Below, piece by piece: positions 50,801-58,883 of a stretch of 64,000 nucleotides of DNA. Made by a program: the position numbers and the translations under genes. The notes beneath the pieces were generated by a model. That model was given only the letters and a program-made list of their open reading frames with translations. It ran no database searches and was not told the DNA's origin. Position 1 is the first letter of the stretch; each line of letters opens with the position of its first letter. The stretch lies in assembly GCA_904397865.1 (NCBI GenBank), contig CAJFOS010000002.1, positions 62,001 to 126,000 on the forward strand, given 5' to 3'. The stretch comes from Candidatus Allochristensenella caecavium (lineage in GTDB: Bacteria > Bacillota > Clostridia > Christensenellales > QAND01).

Positions 50801-52021
50801 TCAGCGGGCCGGCGTCGATTGCGGACTCGCCGTCGGCGTAGGTTGTGGATGTAAGGTCTGTTGCATCACTTCTACGGCTTTTTGCAGCTGTGTATCCGTT
50901 TCTTCTGTTAATAGCGTAGGGTCATCCAACACCTCTTGCGGCAATTGTATTTCCACATCCGGCGTGATGCCAACCCCATGGATATTACGCCCATTGGGCG
51001 TGTAGTAGGTGGCGATTGTCACTCGAAGCCCACCGCCGTTTGAAATCGGCAATATGCGCTGGATGACGCCTTTCCCATAGCTCTTCATCCCAACGACCGT
51101 AGCCGCTTCATGGTCTTGCAATGCGCCGACCAATATCTCGCTGGCCGAGGCTGAGTTCTCATTTATCAGCACTGCCATGGGCAAGTCTACGCAGGCAGCG
51201 TCAGAGGTATATGTCTGTTCATTTCCATTCTTATCTTTTGTATAAACAATTTTTCCGCTTGGAAGCAACATATCCGCAATGGCTACTGCAGAATCTACAT
51301 AGCCGCCTGGGTTGCTGCGCAAATCCAAAATCAGTGCCTGAGCACCTTTGTCCTGTAAATCCTGCAGCGCCGTTTGAAATTCTTCTATACAGTTCAGAGA
51401 AAATTCAGAAAGGGCAATATAACCAATTTCCTTATTCAGCATTTTACTTTCCACATACTGAATGGCAATTTCGCTACGTTCCGCCTTAAACTCCTTTTTC
51501 TGGTCGTTCCGTTGAACAACAAGTGTCACTTCCGTTCCCTTTTTCCCGCGAATTCGATTGGAAATGACGGTCAATTCCTGTTCCGGGTCTATTGCTTGCC
51601 CATCAATGCTGAGAATACGGTCGTTGACCTGCAAACCGGTTTGTTCCGCCGGCGTATTGGCAAAGACACGGATAATTACCGGATAGCCCTGTTCATCTTT
51701 GCTGACCTGCACGCCGATTCCCTCATAGCTTTCTTCAGAGGCCGCATTATATTCTGCCAATTCCTCGCTATTCATGTACTGCGTGTACGGGTCGCCGAGT
51801 GCTTCCACCATGCCATGCAGCGCACCGTCCGCCACCTTGTCCGTATCTACTTCCTTATAGTAGCTCTGATTGAGCAAGGTTCCAATCTCTTCGTATAAAT
51901 CAAAAATAGGCCCCTTGGAGTCAATTTTGTTTTGCATCGTGCTGCGGCCAATAAAGAAACAGCTTGTTCCTACGATGGCCACCAGCAAAAAAGCTGCTAA
52001 TATTCGACTGGTTCGTTTCAT
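50801..52021 (-). CDS. ctpA: S41-family C-terminal processing peptidase
   Basis: 406 residues: transmembrane or signal segment (about 6-26), a PDZ domain (about 85-170; YEGIGVQVSKDEQG, NDRILSIDGQAIDPEQELT), the peptidase core with LRSNPGGYVDSAV, catalytic Ser in NENSASASEIL and Lys in SYGKGVIQR, and a Pro/Thr-rich end. It is an extracytoplasmic protease. The ATG at 52021 follows AGGAGC. In sporulating bacteria relatives process signals for sigma-K; which substrate applies here is unknown. Confidence 0.95.
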   Translation of the reverse strand: MKRTSRILAAFLLVAIVGTSCFFIGRSTMQNKIDSKGPIFDLYEEIGTLLNQSYYKEVDTDKVADGALHGMVEALGDPYTQYMNSEELAEYNAASEESYEGIGVQVSKDEQGYPVIIRVFANTPAEQTGLQVNDRILSIDGQAIDPEQELTVISNRIRGKKGTEVTLVVQRNDQKKEFKAERSEIAIQYVESKMLNKEIGYIALSEFSLNCIEEFQTALQDLQDKGAQALILDLRSNPGGYVDSAVAIADMLLPSGKIVYTKDKNGNEQTYTSDAACVDLPMAVLINENSASASEILVGALQDHEAATVVGMKSYGKGVIQRILPISNGGGLRVTIATYYTPNGRNIHGVGITPDVEIQLPQEVLDDPTLLTEETDTQLQKAVEVMQQTLHPQPTPTASPQSTPAR

Positions 52022-52101
52022 CGAATCGCTCCTATTCTCATCCAATGCGCTTATTGTACCACAATGTGGAAAAAATCAAAACGGGTTTACCCCTAGCGAC
52101 G

Positions 52102-52137
52102 CAAAAAGGCGGAAACAAAGCACGTTTGTTCCCACCT
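52102..52137 (-). terminator. Terminator after the flippase operon
   Basis: GGTGGGAACAAA pairs with TTTGTTTCCGCC (with two G-U pairs), CGTGC loop, then T on the minus strand. It separates the polysaccharide island from ctpA. Confidence 0.8.
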
Positions 52138-52248
52138 TTGTCCACATTTGGAGAAATCCCCTTTTTTCCATGGCCGCTTGCAGGGATATTTTTCCCCCTA
52201 CTCCCTTGCTTGACCGCTTCCGCATAAATAAGCGTGCGGCAGCAGCCT

Positions 52249-53490
52249 TTAAGATTGGCCAAATATCCTCTTAAACGTATGCATGCTCATCAAAAGTGAA
52301 AGTACTACCTGTACAATCTGTCCGCCAATCAATGCAATCGTCGTCCCTATGAGCCCTAACGGACGGATGCATAGCAATGATAGAATGATGGTCGTCGCCA
52401 AACCAAACACATCGCCCCAGACCAATGCTTTCAAATCCCTTACAACAATTAAAACCGTAGCCCAGAGCCATGAACCTGCCGCCAATGCTGCTGAGAGTAA
52501 AATGGGATACAAAAGCCAGACATACTCACCAATCTGAGAGCCAAATAACAGAGTAAGTCCCCAATTGCCCAACAGTGCGGCCGCAATAAAGGCCAACGCT
52601 GTGACACATAATATCGCCAATATGCATTTACGAATCAACTTGGCAAAATCAGCCCTATCTCTATTTTCCACACTGCGGGCAAAAGAGCCCACCAATGGAG
52701 AAAATATATATGAAGAAGCCATCTGTATAATCATAGATGGTGTTGCTACCGATGCATAAATACCCAGCATCTCCCTACTCTGCAACGACTCTAGAAAATA
52801 GCGTGGTGCGGCCTGTAGCGTACTGTTCAAAAATGAGTGCATCACCATAGGAAAGCACAACAAAAGCAACTTTCTTATCTGGCGTGTATCAAACTGTGGA
52901 CGAATATCCGCCAATCTTCTTGTATGCGGAATATCGTAGCACAATACCACAAAGAATGAGAATACTGCCATTAAAACGATACTTAAAAACAGATTTTGCA
53001 GCACATAAAGCGAGGCGATGAAAACTACTAGTGTGCCTACCCCACGCAAGCCAAATGAAATACCAATATAATCCATACGCATCGCTTTCTGGTCAATGCC
53101 ATGAAAGACATCTACCCCTGCCTCTGCTAAGCGAATAAACATATAGGCAATGATACAAAGTGCCTGGTCTTCGTTATATGGGTTAGCCCATACAAATACT
53201 GCACAAATTACTAAACTAGCTAAGCAGGTTATCATACGCGTAGCAACGTATACTCCATCCGTATATAACGGCTTTAGGTCTGATACCTGATAGTTGCGTA
53301 ATCCATAATTTGCAATGCAAACAAAGGAACCAGTTAAACTCATGGCTAAGGAAAGCACGCCTGCATCCGAAAACCCGACACTCAAACGTACAACCAGAAT
53401 CGTTGTCAGCCATTGACAAAAAAAGTAGGTAATATTGCCGATGGAATTATATAAAATATTTTTTTGAAGGGAAATTTGCTGTTCGCTCAT
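52249..53490 (-). CDS. Oligosaccharide flippase (Wzx/MATE-like)
   Basis: 413 residues with about 12 membrane helices. The N-terminal pattern LQKNILYNSIGNITYFFCQW and a mid-chain region near ESLQSREMLGIYASVATPSM fit the polysaccharide transporter family that flips lipid-linked oligosaccharides outward. It follows the GT8 gene by 24 bases. The gene is visibly richer in A and T than its housekeeping neighbours, typical of exchanged surface-glycan loci. Confidence 0.88.
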   Translation of the reverse strand: MSEQQISLQKNILYNSIGNITYFFCQWLTTILVVRLSVGFSDAGVLSLAMSLTGSFVCIANYGLRNYQVSDLKPLYTDGVYVATRMITCLASLVICAVFVWANPYNEDQALCIIAYMFIRLAEAGVDVFHGIDQKAMRMDYIGISFGLRGVGTLVVFIASLYVLQNLFLSIVLMAVFSFFVVLCYDIPHTRRLADIRPQFDTRQIRKLLLLCFPMVMHSFLNSTLQAAPRYFLESLQSREMLGIYASVATPSMIIQMASSYIFSPLVGSFARSVENRDRADFAKLIRKCILAILCVTALAFIAAALLGNWGLTLLFGSQIGEYVWLLYPILLSAALAAGSWLWATVLIVVRDLKALVWGDVFGLATTIILSLLCIRPLGLIGTTIALIGGQIVQVVLSLLMSMHTFKRIFGQS

Positions 53491-53514
53491 TGAACCATTC
53501 TTTCTTTTATGCTG

Positions 53515-54492
53515 TTACACTTTCCCGAATAATTTAAATTTCTTGCTTCCAATATTTCGATAAAACCAGACGCGGAAACCAGGCCATATTCGTGTTATTT
53601 GATTCAACACTACAAAACACATCATATAAAGTTCTTTTCCCTTTATCTTTGGTGTGCCTGCCCAGGGGGTTAGCGCTAGATAATGGGCGTAATATTTTTG
53701 GTAAGGGTTACGGTTTCCTCGAAACCATGGTCGCTGGTCTCCCAAAAAATGGATTACGGTCGGGTGTTGTATCGCCTCCTGAACCTCTTCCTCTGAAATG
53801 GCCGCATAGGAAGGCGTAATTTTTAATATGTATCGATACGGAAAGTATTTAATAAAATGGGTAAAATTATAGCGAGGCGGTAGAATTTTGATTCGGCCTT
53901 TTAATGTCAGATTAATCAAATCCTGGTCCACATAATTTAATTTCCCATTATAAATCTTGGCATTCTCTAGAATCGCCGTCTCAACATTCTCATCTCTCCA
54001 CTTTTTTACATCTATCAAAAGCATGCCCGAATTGAAATAGGGCAAATCTATCGTAAGCCCCAAATTTTCTCGAATTCTTGGATGGATATTGAACTCCGGC
54101 ACACCCGCCAATACACAGTTTCCCAACTCTGTATTCCATAATACTTGTAAAGAATCGTTAATGATAATATCACAGTCGAAATAAATTATTCGTTCAACAT
54201 CAGCAGGTAAAAGCCGCCCAATAAATAAACGCGCTAGAATGGCATCGCTATAACCTGCTGTGTCTAAATAAAATCCGAACTGCTCTCTCATCTCGCCAAT
54301 TTCGATAAACGAAATCTCTCGATGAAATTTTTGCGCAATGCTCTCTAATTTTTCTTTGCTCGACTGTGTGAGCTTCATGCTGAAGATATATACATGAATT
54401 CGTTCCATATGCCGATTTTGGTCCATCAACGAATACATTGACACACCTGCATAAATAGCATAGGCATCATTACAAGCGTATACGACGTTCAT
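53515..54492 (-). CDS. Glycosyltransferase family 8
   Basis: 325 residues: VVYACNDAYAIYAGVSMYSL at the start, a DxD-type motif in IIYFDCDIIIND that binds metal and UDP-sugar, and YFNSGMLLIDVKKWRDEN typical of GT8. The enzyme transfers a sugar, probably glucose or galactose, in cytoplasmic glycan assembly. Start at 54492 follows AAGGAC. It is the first gene of the minus half of the island, with a hairpin terminator in its leader. Confidence 0.92.
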   Translation of the reverse strand: MNVVYACNDAYAIYAGVSMYSLMDQNRHMERIHVYIFSMKLTQSSKEKLESIAQKFHREISFIEIGEMREQFGFYLDTAGYSDAILARLFIGRLLPADVERIIYFDCDIIINDSLQVLWNTELGNCVLAGVPEFNIHPRIRENLGLTIDLPYFNSGMLLIDVKKWRDENVETAILENAKIYNGKLNYVDQDLINLTLKGRIKILPPRYNFTHFIKYFPYRYILKITPSYAAISEEEVQEAIQHPTVIHFLGDQRPWFRGNRNPYQKYYAHYLALTPWAGTPKIKGKELYMMCFVVLNQITRIWPGFRVWFYRNIGSKKFKLFGKV

Positions 54493-54565
54493 TTTTTCCG
54501 TCCTTTATTTACTAAATACTCATTCAGGGGTACTATAATTCGCAGTTATCATATCGGATTCGTTC

Positions 54566-54614
54566 TAAAAAAGCAAGTTGAGCGAATGGGGTCACCTCTT
54601 TCTGTAACTTGCTA
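54566..54614 (-). terminator. Leader terminator upstream of the GT8-flippase operon
   Basis: AGCAAGTT pairs with AACTTGCT across a 26-base loop that can partly fold itself; on the minus strand six T follow. It lies about 75 bases before the GT8 start, so it may act as an attenuator or simply block upstream transcription. The plus-strand promoter -35 overlaps its edge. Confidence 0.55.
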
Positions 54615-54637
54615 TCTTTTACAAATATGCCTATAAT
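54609..54637 (+). promoter_or_regulatory. Promoter of the GT2-epimerase-acyltransferase operon
   Basis: -35 TTGCTA (54609-54614) and -10 TATAAT (54632-54637), 17-base spacer. The -10 is part of an 18-base near-palindrome (54632-54649) that also gives a TATAAT on the minus strand. Confidence 0.65.
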
Positions 54638-54723
54638 ACAAGTATTATAAAATTGGTTTTTTATGTGCTTCTTTCCGATGTCAAAACACGGAAAGAGAGC
54701 GCACAGATAGGGTGGAATTTCAC

Positions 54724-55521
54724 ATGCCTTTTTCTAGCAAGGACCATACGTTCGTCGTATGTGCTTATAAAGACAATGCGCATCTAGAGGAATGTATCCT
54801 TTCACTGAAAAATCAAACGGTACCCAGTACCGTCTATTTGTCTACCTCCACGCCCAGCCCTTATATTGAGGACATCTGTAAGCGCAACGATGTGCCGATG
54901 TTTGTCAATACAGGGGAAAAGGGTCCTGCGGCAGATTGGAATTTTGCCTTTTCGCAAACGAACACGCCTTTGGTCACTTTAGCGCATCAGGATGATTACT
55001 ATGAACCCAATTTTCTGGAAACCGTTATATCCTATGCAAACCGCAGGACGGATACTTTAATTCTATTTTCCGATTATTATGAACTCAAGTTGGGCGGCGT
55101 ACAAAAAACCAATACGCTATTGAAAATCAAACGGATTCTCAACTGGCCGCTTCGTTTCCGCTGTTTCTACCGCAGTCGATTCGTTCGGCGCCGTTCCTTG
55201 TCGTTTGGTTGTGCAATTTGTTGTCCCGCTGTCACACTGGTCCGGCCAAACGTGGGCTTTCCTGTTTTTGACCAGACTTATCGAAATAGCTGTGATTATT
55301 ACACCTGGGTTCTGTTATCTAAAAAAAGAGGGAGTTTTATCTACATCCCGAAGATGCTGATGGCGCACCGCATTTATGCGGAATCTGCCACCACGTTGAA
55401 TTTACAAGAAAACATTCGTAAAAAAGAGGACTTGGAGATACTTTGTACCTTATGGCCGCGGCCCGTCGCCAAGTTTATCAATCATTTTTATGCAAAAAGC
55501 GAGAAAAGCAACCAAGTTTAA
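54724..55521 (+). CDS. Glycosyltransferase family 2
   Basis: 265 residues: FVVCAYKDNAHLEECILSLK, GPAADWNFAFSQTNTPLVTL and the acidic pair in AHQDDYYEPNFLE fit the GT-A fold of family 2. The ATG at 54724 follows GGTGG by eight bases. First gene of the plus-strand half of the island. Acceptor and donor sugars unknown. Confidence 0.85.
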   Translation: MPFSSKDHTFVVCAYKDNAHLEECILSLKNQTVPSTVYLSTSTPSPYIEDICKRNDVPMFVNTGEKGPAADWNFAFSQTNTPLVTLAHQDDYYEPNFLETVISYANRRTDTLILFSDYYELKLGGVQKTNTLLKIKRILNWPLRFRCFYRSRFVRRRSLSFGCAICCPAVTLVRPNVGFPVFDQTYRNSCDYYTWVLLSKKRGSFIYIPKMLMAHRIYAESATTLNLQENIRKKEDLEILCTLWPRPVAKFINHFYAKSEKSNQV

Positions 55522-55536
55522 TGCGGGAGGCTGTTT

Positions 55537-56382
55537 ATGCAACAAAAACGGATTTTAGTTACCGGCGCCAATGGATATTTGGGCCGCCATGTCGTACGGG
55601 CCCTTTTGGAGCTCAAGCAAGAAGTGCTCGCGTGCGACCTTGCTTTTGATGCTGTGGATTCCCGCGCCCATCAAATCAACGAATCAATTTTTAGTGGTGC
55701 AGCGGATATTTATCGTCGCGTAGGTTCCCCCGATGTTTGTCTGCATCTGGCCTGGCGCGATGGCTTTTTACACAATTCTCCCGCCCATATGGGTGACCTT
55801 TCCGCCCATTATACGTTCCTTCTTCATATGTTGGATGGAGGGCTTCCTCATATAGCAGCAATGGGCTCTATGCATGAAGTCGGTTACTGGGAGGGCGTTA
55901 TTGATGAGCATACCCCTACTCAACCGCTTTCTATGTACGGCATTGCAAAAAATAGCCTGCGGCAGGCGCTTGCATTGATGGCACAAGCGCATGAGGCAGT
56001 CTATCAGTGGCTGCGTGGGTATTATATTTTGGGGGATGATTTACATAATCACTCTATTTTCTCTCGTATCACACAGTTGGAATCCGAAGGAGCCTCTACC
56101 TTCCCGTTTACGACGGGGAAGAATAAATTTGATTTCATCTATATTGATGAACTAGCTAAACAGATTGCCTGCACTATTTGTCAAGAAGAGGTGACGGGCA
56201 TTATAAACTGTTGCAGCGGAAAACCAGTCTCTTTGGCTGAACAGGTGGAACAGTTTCTATCCGAGCATCATTTCTCCATTCGCCCGGAATATGGCGCCTA
56301 TCCAGACCGGCCATATGATTCGCCAGGCATGTGGGGGGATCCCACAAAAATCCAGACGATTCTTACCCTATTTAAAAAATAA
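55537..56382 (+). CDS. NAD-dependent epimerase/dehydratase
   Basis: 281-residue extended short-chain dehydrogenase: NAD loop VTGANGYLGRHVV and catalytic YxxxK as MYGIAKNSL. It likely modifies a nucleotide sugar (epimerisation, dehydration or reduction). The ATG follows GGGAGG. It sits 15 bases after the GT2 gene. Confidence 0.88.
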   Translation: MQQKRILVTGANGYLGRHVVRALLELKQEVLACDLAFDAVDSRAHQINESIFSGAADIYRRVGSPDVCLHLAWRDGFLHNSPAHMGDLSAHYTFLLHMLDGGLPHIAAMGSMHEVGYWEGVIDEHTPTQPLSMYGIAKNSLRQALALMAQAHEAVYQWLRGYYILGDDLHNHSIFSRITQLESEGASTFPFTTGKNKFDFIYIDELAKQIACTICQEEVTGIINCCSGKPVSLAEQVEQFLSEHHFSIRPEYGAYPDRPYDSPGMWGDPTKIQTILTLFKK

Positions 56383-56394
56383 GGAGCGACTCCC

Positions 56395-57444
56395 TTGAAG
56401 ACAACTAAGTCCTTGGCGCAATGTGTATGTGGGAAGCAAAACAACCTGGATTTATTTCGTTTTATTGCCGCTTTACTCGTGATTTTTTCTCACGCGTATC
56501 CGATTTGTCTGGGAAGTACTGGACTTGACCCTTTGGAACGATTTACTTCTGAGCAGCTTTCGTTTGGTGGTTTAGCTGTTTCAGTATTTTTTGTATACGG
56601 TGGTTTTTTAATTGCGCATAGTGCCGATCGAAGCAAGACAGCACGTCATTACTTTGTTTCGCGTTGTTTGCGTATATTTCCTGCGCTTTGGTTTGCTGTT
56701 TTCACTCTTGCCTTTATTATTGGCCCTCTCTTTTCCAGTTTATCAACCAGTGCGTATTTCCAATCGTCAGATACCTATTTGTATTTACTTAATGGCGTTT
56801 TAATTTTGCGACATCCACTTCCGGGTGTATTCACTCACAATGTATACAATGCAACCGTTAACGGGGCACTTTGGACACTTCCTATTGAGTTTTTATGCTA
56901 TATCGCTTGCTTCATTGCATATAAACTCGGCTTCTTTCAAAAAAAGCGATTCATTTGGTCGTTACCCATCATGATTGCTTTCTATTTTGGCATGCCGCAA
57001 CTCATTGGCGCGGATTCCATCCTCAATGCAGCGCTACGCCCCGTCGTTCTCTTTTACATTGGTATTGGTTTTTATGTGTATCGAGAGCATATTTCATTGC
57101 GCATTCCTGTCGCTCTCCTCTGCCTGTTTATTATTATCATCAGTATTCCTCTCGGTATTTTGGAATATGCCTTCTTGCTGTGTTTCCCTTATATCATGTT
57201 CACATTCGGTTTTGGTTGTAGGCAAATATGGCCTAATTTTACCAAACGGGGCGAATTCTCTTATGGCATCTATTTATGGGGATGGCCCATTCAACAATGC
57301 CTATGTGTTCTTTTTCAATTCACCCTCTCCCCCTTCATGAACTTTTTAATCGCCACACCATTGGCAATTCTTATGGGAGTTATTTCTTATTACTGTATCG
57401 AACGTTACTGTATCAAACTAAAAAAACGACTAACCGGTAAATAG
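56395..57444 (+). CDS. Acyltransferase family 3 (OafA/YrhL-like)
   Basis: 349 residues, about ten membrane helices. The start NNLDLFRFIAALLVIFSHAY carries the catalytic His, and FFVYGGFLIAHSADRSKTAR follows, both typical of O-acyltransferases that acetylate surface polysaccharide. The start is TTG at 56395, 12 bases after the epimerase stop with AAGGAG. Strongly AT-rich compared with the flanking genes. Confidence 0.9.
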   Translation: MKTTKSLAQCVCGKQNNLDLFRFIAALLVIFSHAYPICLGSTGLDPLERFTSEQLSFGGLAVSVFFVYGGFLIAHSADRSKTARHYFVSRCLRIFPALWFAVFTLAFIIGPLFSSLSTSAYFQSSDTYLYLLNGVLILRHPLPGVFTHNVYNATVNGALWTLPIEFLCYIACFIAYKLGFFQKKRFIWSLPIMIAFYFGMPQLIGADSILNAALRPVVLFYIGIGFYVYREHISLRIPVALLCLFIIIISIPLGILEYAFLLCFPYIMFTFGFGCRQIWPNFTKRGEFSYGIYLWGWPIQQCLCVLFQFTLSPFMNFLIATPLAILMGVISYYCIERYCIKLKKRLTGK

Positions 57445-57478
57445 AAAAAAGCGTATCCGAATCGGATACGCTTTTTTC
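57445..57478. terminator. Bidirectional terminator at the island end
   Basis: AGCGTATCCGA pairs with TCGGATACGCT, with A and T runs on either side. Confidence 0.93.
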
Positions 57479-57490
57479 TATTTCTATCTT

Positions 57491-58858
57491 TTATTGCCCT
57501 GCGTTATATGCCTGTTTAACGGCCGCCTGATGCGCAGGGTCCATAGTTTGCCGTACATGCGTCTTGCTCTTATAGAAGTGAATACAGCTATGACCATTGA
57601 AGTTATTGTTACCGATGCTCTGTCCGCCATGCGGCATTCCATTGATGCTGGCAGCAAATACATAACTTCCATAAACCACCCAAACTGCACGGCGGTTCCA
57701 ACTCCATCGTCCGCCATATACGCGCTTCATCTTTGCCGTATCCTCAGCCGTCAACGGTTCGGTATCGATGTGTAACCAGCCACCTAAACGCCTTCCATTC
57801 CAGGATACGCCCGTGCGCACATCTATCACTTTATACGTCGCTCCACGTGGAATAATCTTATTCACCTGACTCCATTCCGTCATCCGTACGCGGCCTTTTA
57901 CCTGATTCGCTTCAGAAATCGTCAGCTTAATATCGTTATCCCCATACAGCAGTTTCAACGTTTCTTCGCCTGCAACGCCATCTGCAGTCAACTTGGCTGC
58001 CTTTTGGAAGTCCGCCACCGCTTTTGCTGTTTTGGGGCCGTAATCGCCCGTTGCATCACCCACAAAGAACCCGCGGCGGCTTAGTTCCTTTTGCGCTTTG
58101 ACAACCGCGTCACCGCTCATCCCCTTTTTGAGCATACGCGTCGCCTGCTCACCCGTAAAGGGGCCTGTTACCAACAGGCTGTTTTTCTGTACATATCCTG
58201 TCTGGCCCTGATAGGTCACCTTGTAATAGCCGCTGTCATAATCCGTGACTTGCACACCACAACCACCGGCCAGCGTACTGATAACCCCTGCATCTTTCTT
58301 GGGTTCGCTCAGCATATTCACAGCATCCTGCAATACTGTTCCGTTGCGGCCATCATCGCTGAGCACAAATACCAAATCGTTGCGTACATAGCCTTCCAAA
58401 ATACCAAACCGTACCTGATACCAGTTATCCTTGGTGGAAATGACTTCCACCGTTATTCCCTCATTTAATGCAGCTAATATCTGGGCATCTGTATTCGCAT
58501 CCGCACGCAATTTGATATTCGTTCCCATAATGCGGCCTTTTTCCTGGATATTGGTGCTGATTTCCCCATCGCCTTGCTCACCAGATTCATCCAGCACGCC
58601 GTTGTCATCCGCTTCTGTCAACGTTGCGTTTGCCGTACCGCCAAAGAAAAACAGAAGATTTCCTTCTTCAAACGCTGCATGCAACGCCTGCTCATCTTCA
58701 ATTTTGAATGAAGATGGGTCCGTAGTAACGATGTCCGTCGGGGTGGGTTCTGCTTCCGGCATGGACGCAGCAAATCCCGTCAAAACAAAGTTTGCCGGGA
58801 TTAGCATCATCATGAGAGCGCCTGCCATGGCCGAACGTCGAAAGCATTTCGAGGCCAA
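57491..58858 (-). CDS. Secreted SH3b/peptidoglycan-binding protein with YkuD-like C-terminal domain
   Basis: 455 residues: signal (about 1-32), two bacterial SH3 domains (about 108-170 and 175-230; MGTNIKLRADANTDAQILA, YYKVTYQGQTGYVQKNSL), a PG_binding_1 domain (about 238-305; SGDAVVKAQKELSRRGFFVG) and a C-terminal domain with VRTGVSWNGRRLGGWLHIDT, INGMPHGGQS and HSCIHFYKSKTH. That last domain is shared with the next gene and with 21632-22540 and resembles a divergent L,D-transpeptidase (His, then Cys 15 residues on). Start is TTG at 58858 behind GGAGG. Wall-bound, probably acting on peptidoglycan. Confidence 0.8.
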   Translation of the reverse strand: MASKCFRRSAMAGALMMMLIPANFVLTGFAASMPEAEPTPTDIVTTDPSSFKIEDEQALHAAFEEGNLLFFFGGTANATLTEADDNGVLDESGEQGDGEISTNIQEKGRIMGTNIKLRADANTDAQILAALNEGITVEVISTKDNWYQVRFGILEGYVRNDLVFVLSDDGRNGTVLQDAVNMLSEPKKDAGVISTLAGGCGVQVTDYDSGYYKVTYQGQTGYVQKNSLLVTGPFTGEQATRMLKKGMSGDAVVKAQKELSRRGFFVGDATGDYGPKTAKAVADFQKAAKLTADGVAGEETLKLLYGDNDIKLTISEANQVKGRVRMTEWSQVNKIIPRGATYKVIDVRTGVSWNGRRLGGWLHIDTEPLTAEDTAKMKRVYGGRWSWNRRAVWVVYGSYVFAASINGMPHGGQSIGNNNFNGHSCIHFYKSKTHVRQTMDPAHQAAVKQAYNAGQ

Positions 58859-58883
58859 ATAGACTCCTCCTCTGGTTTGTTTT

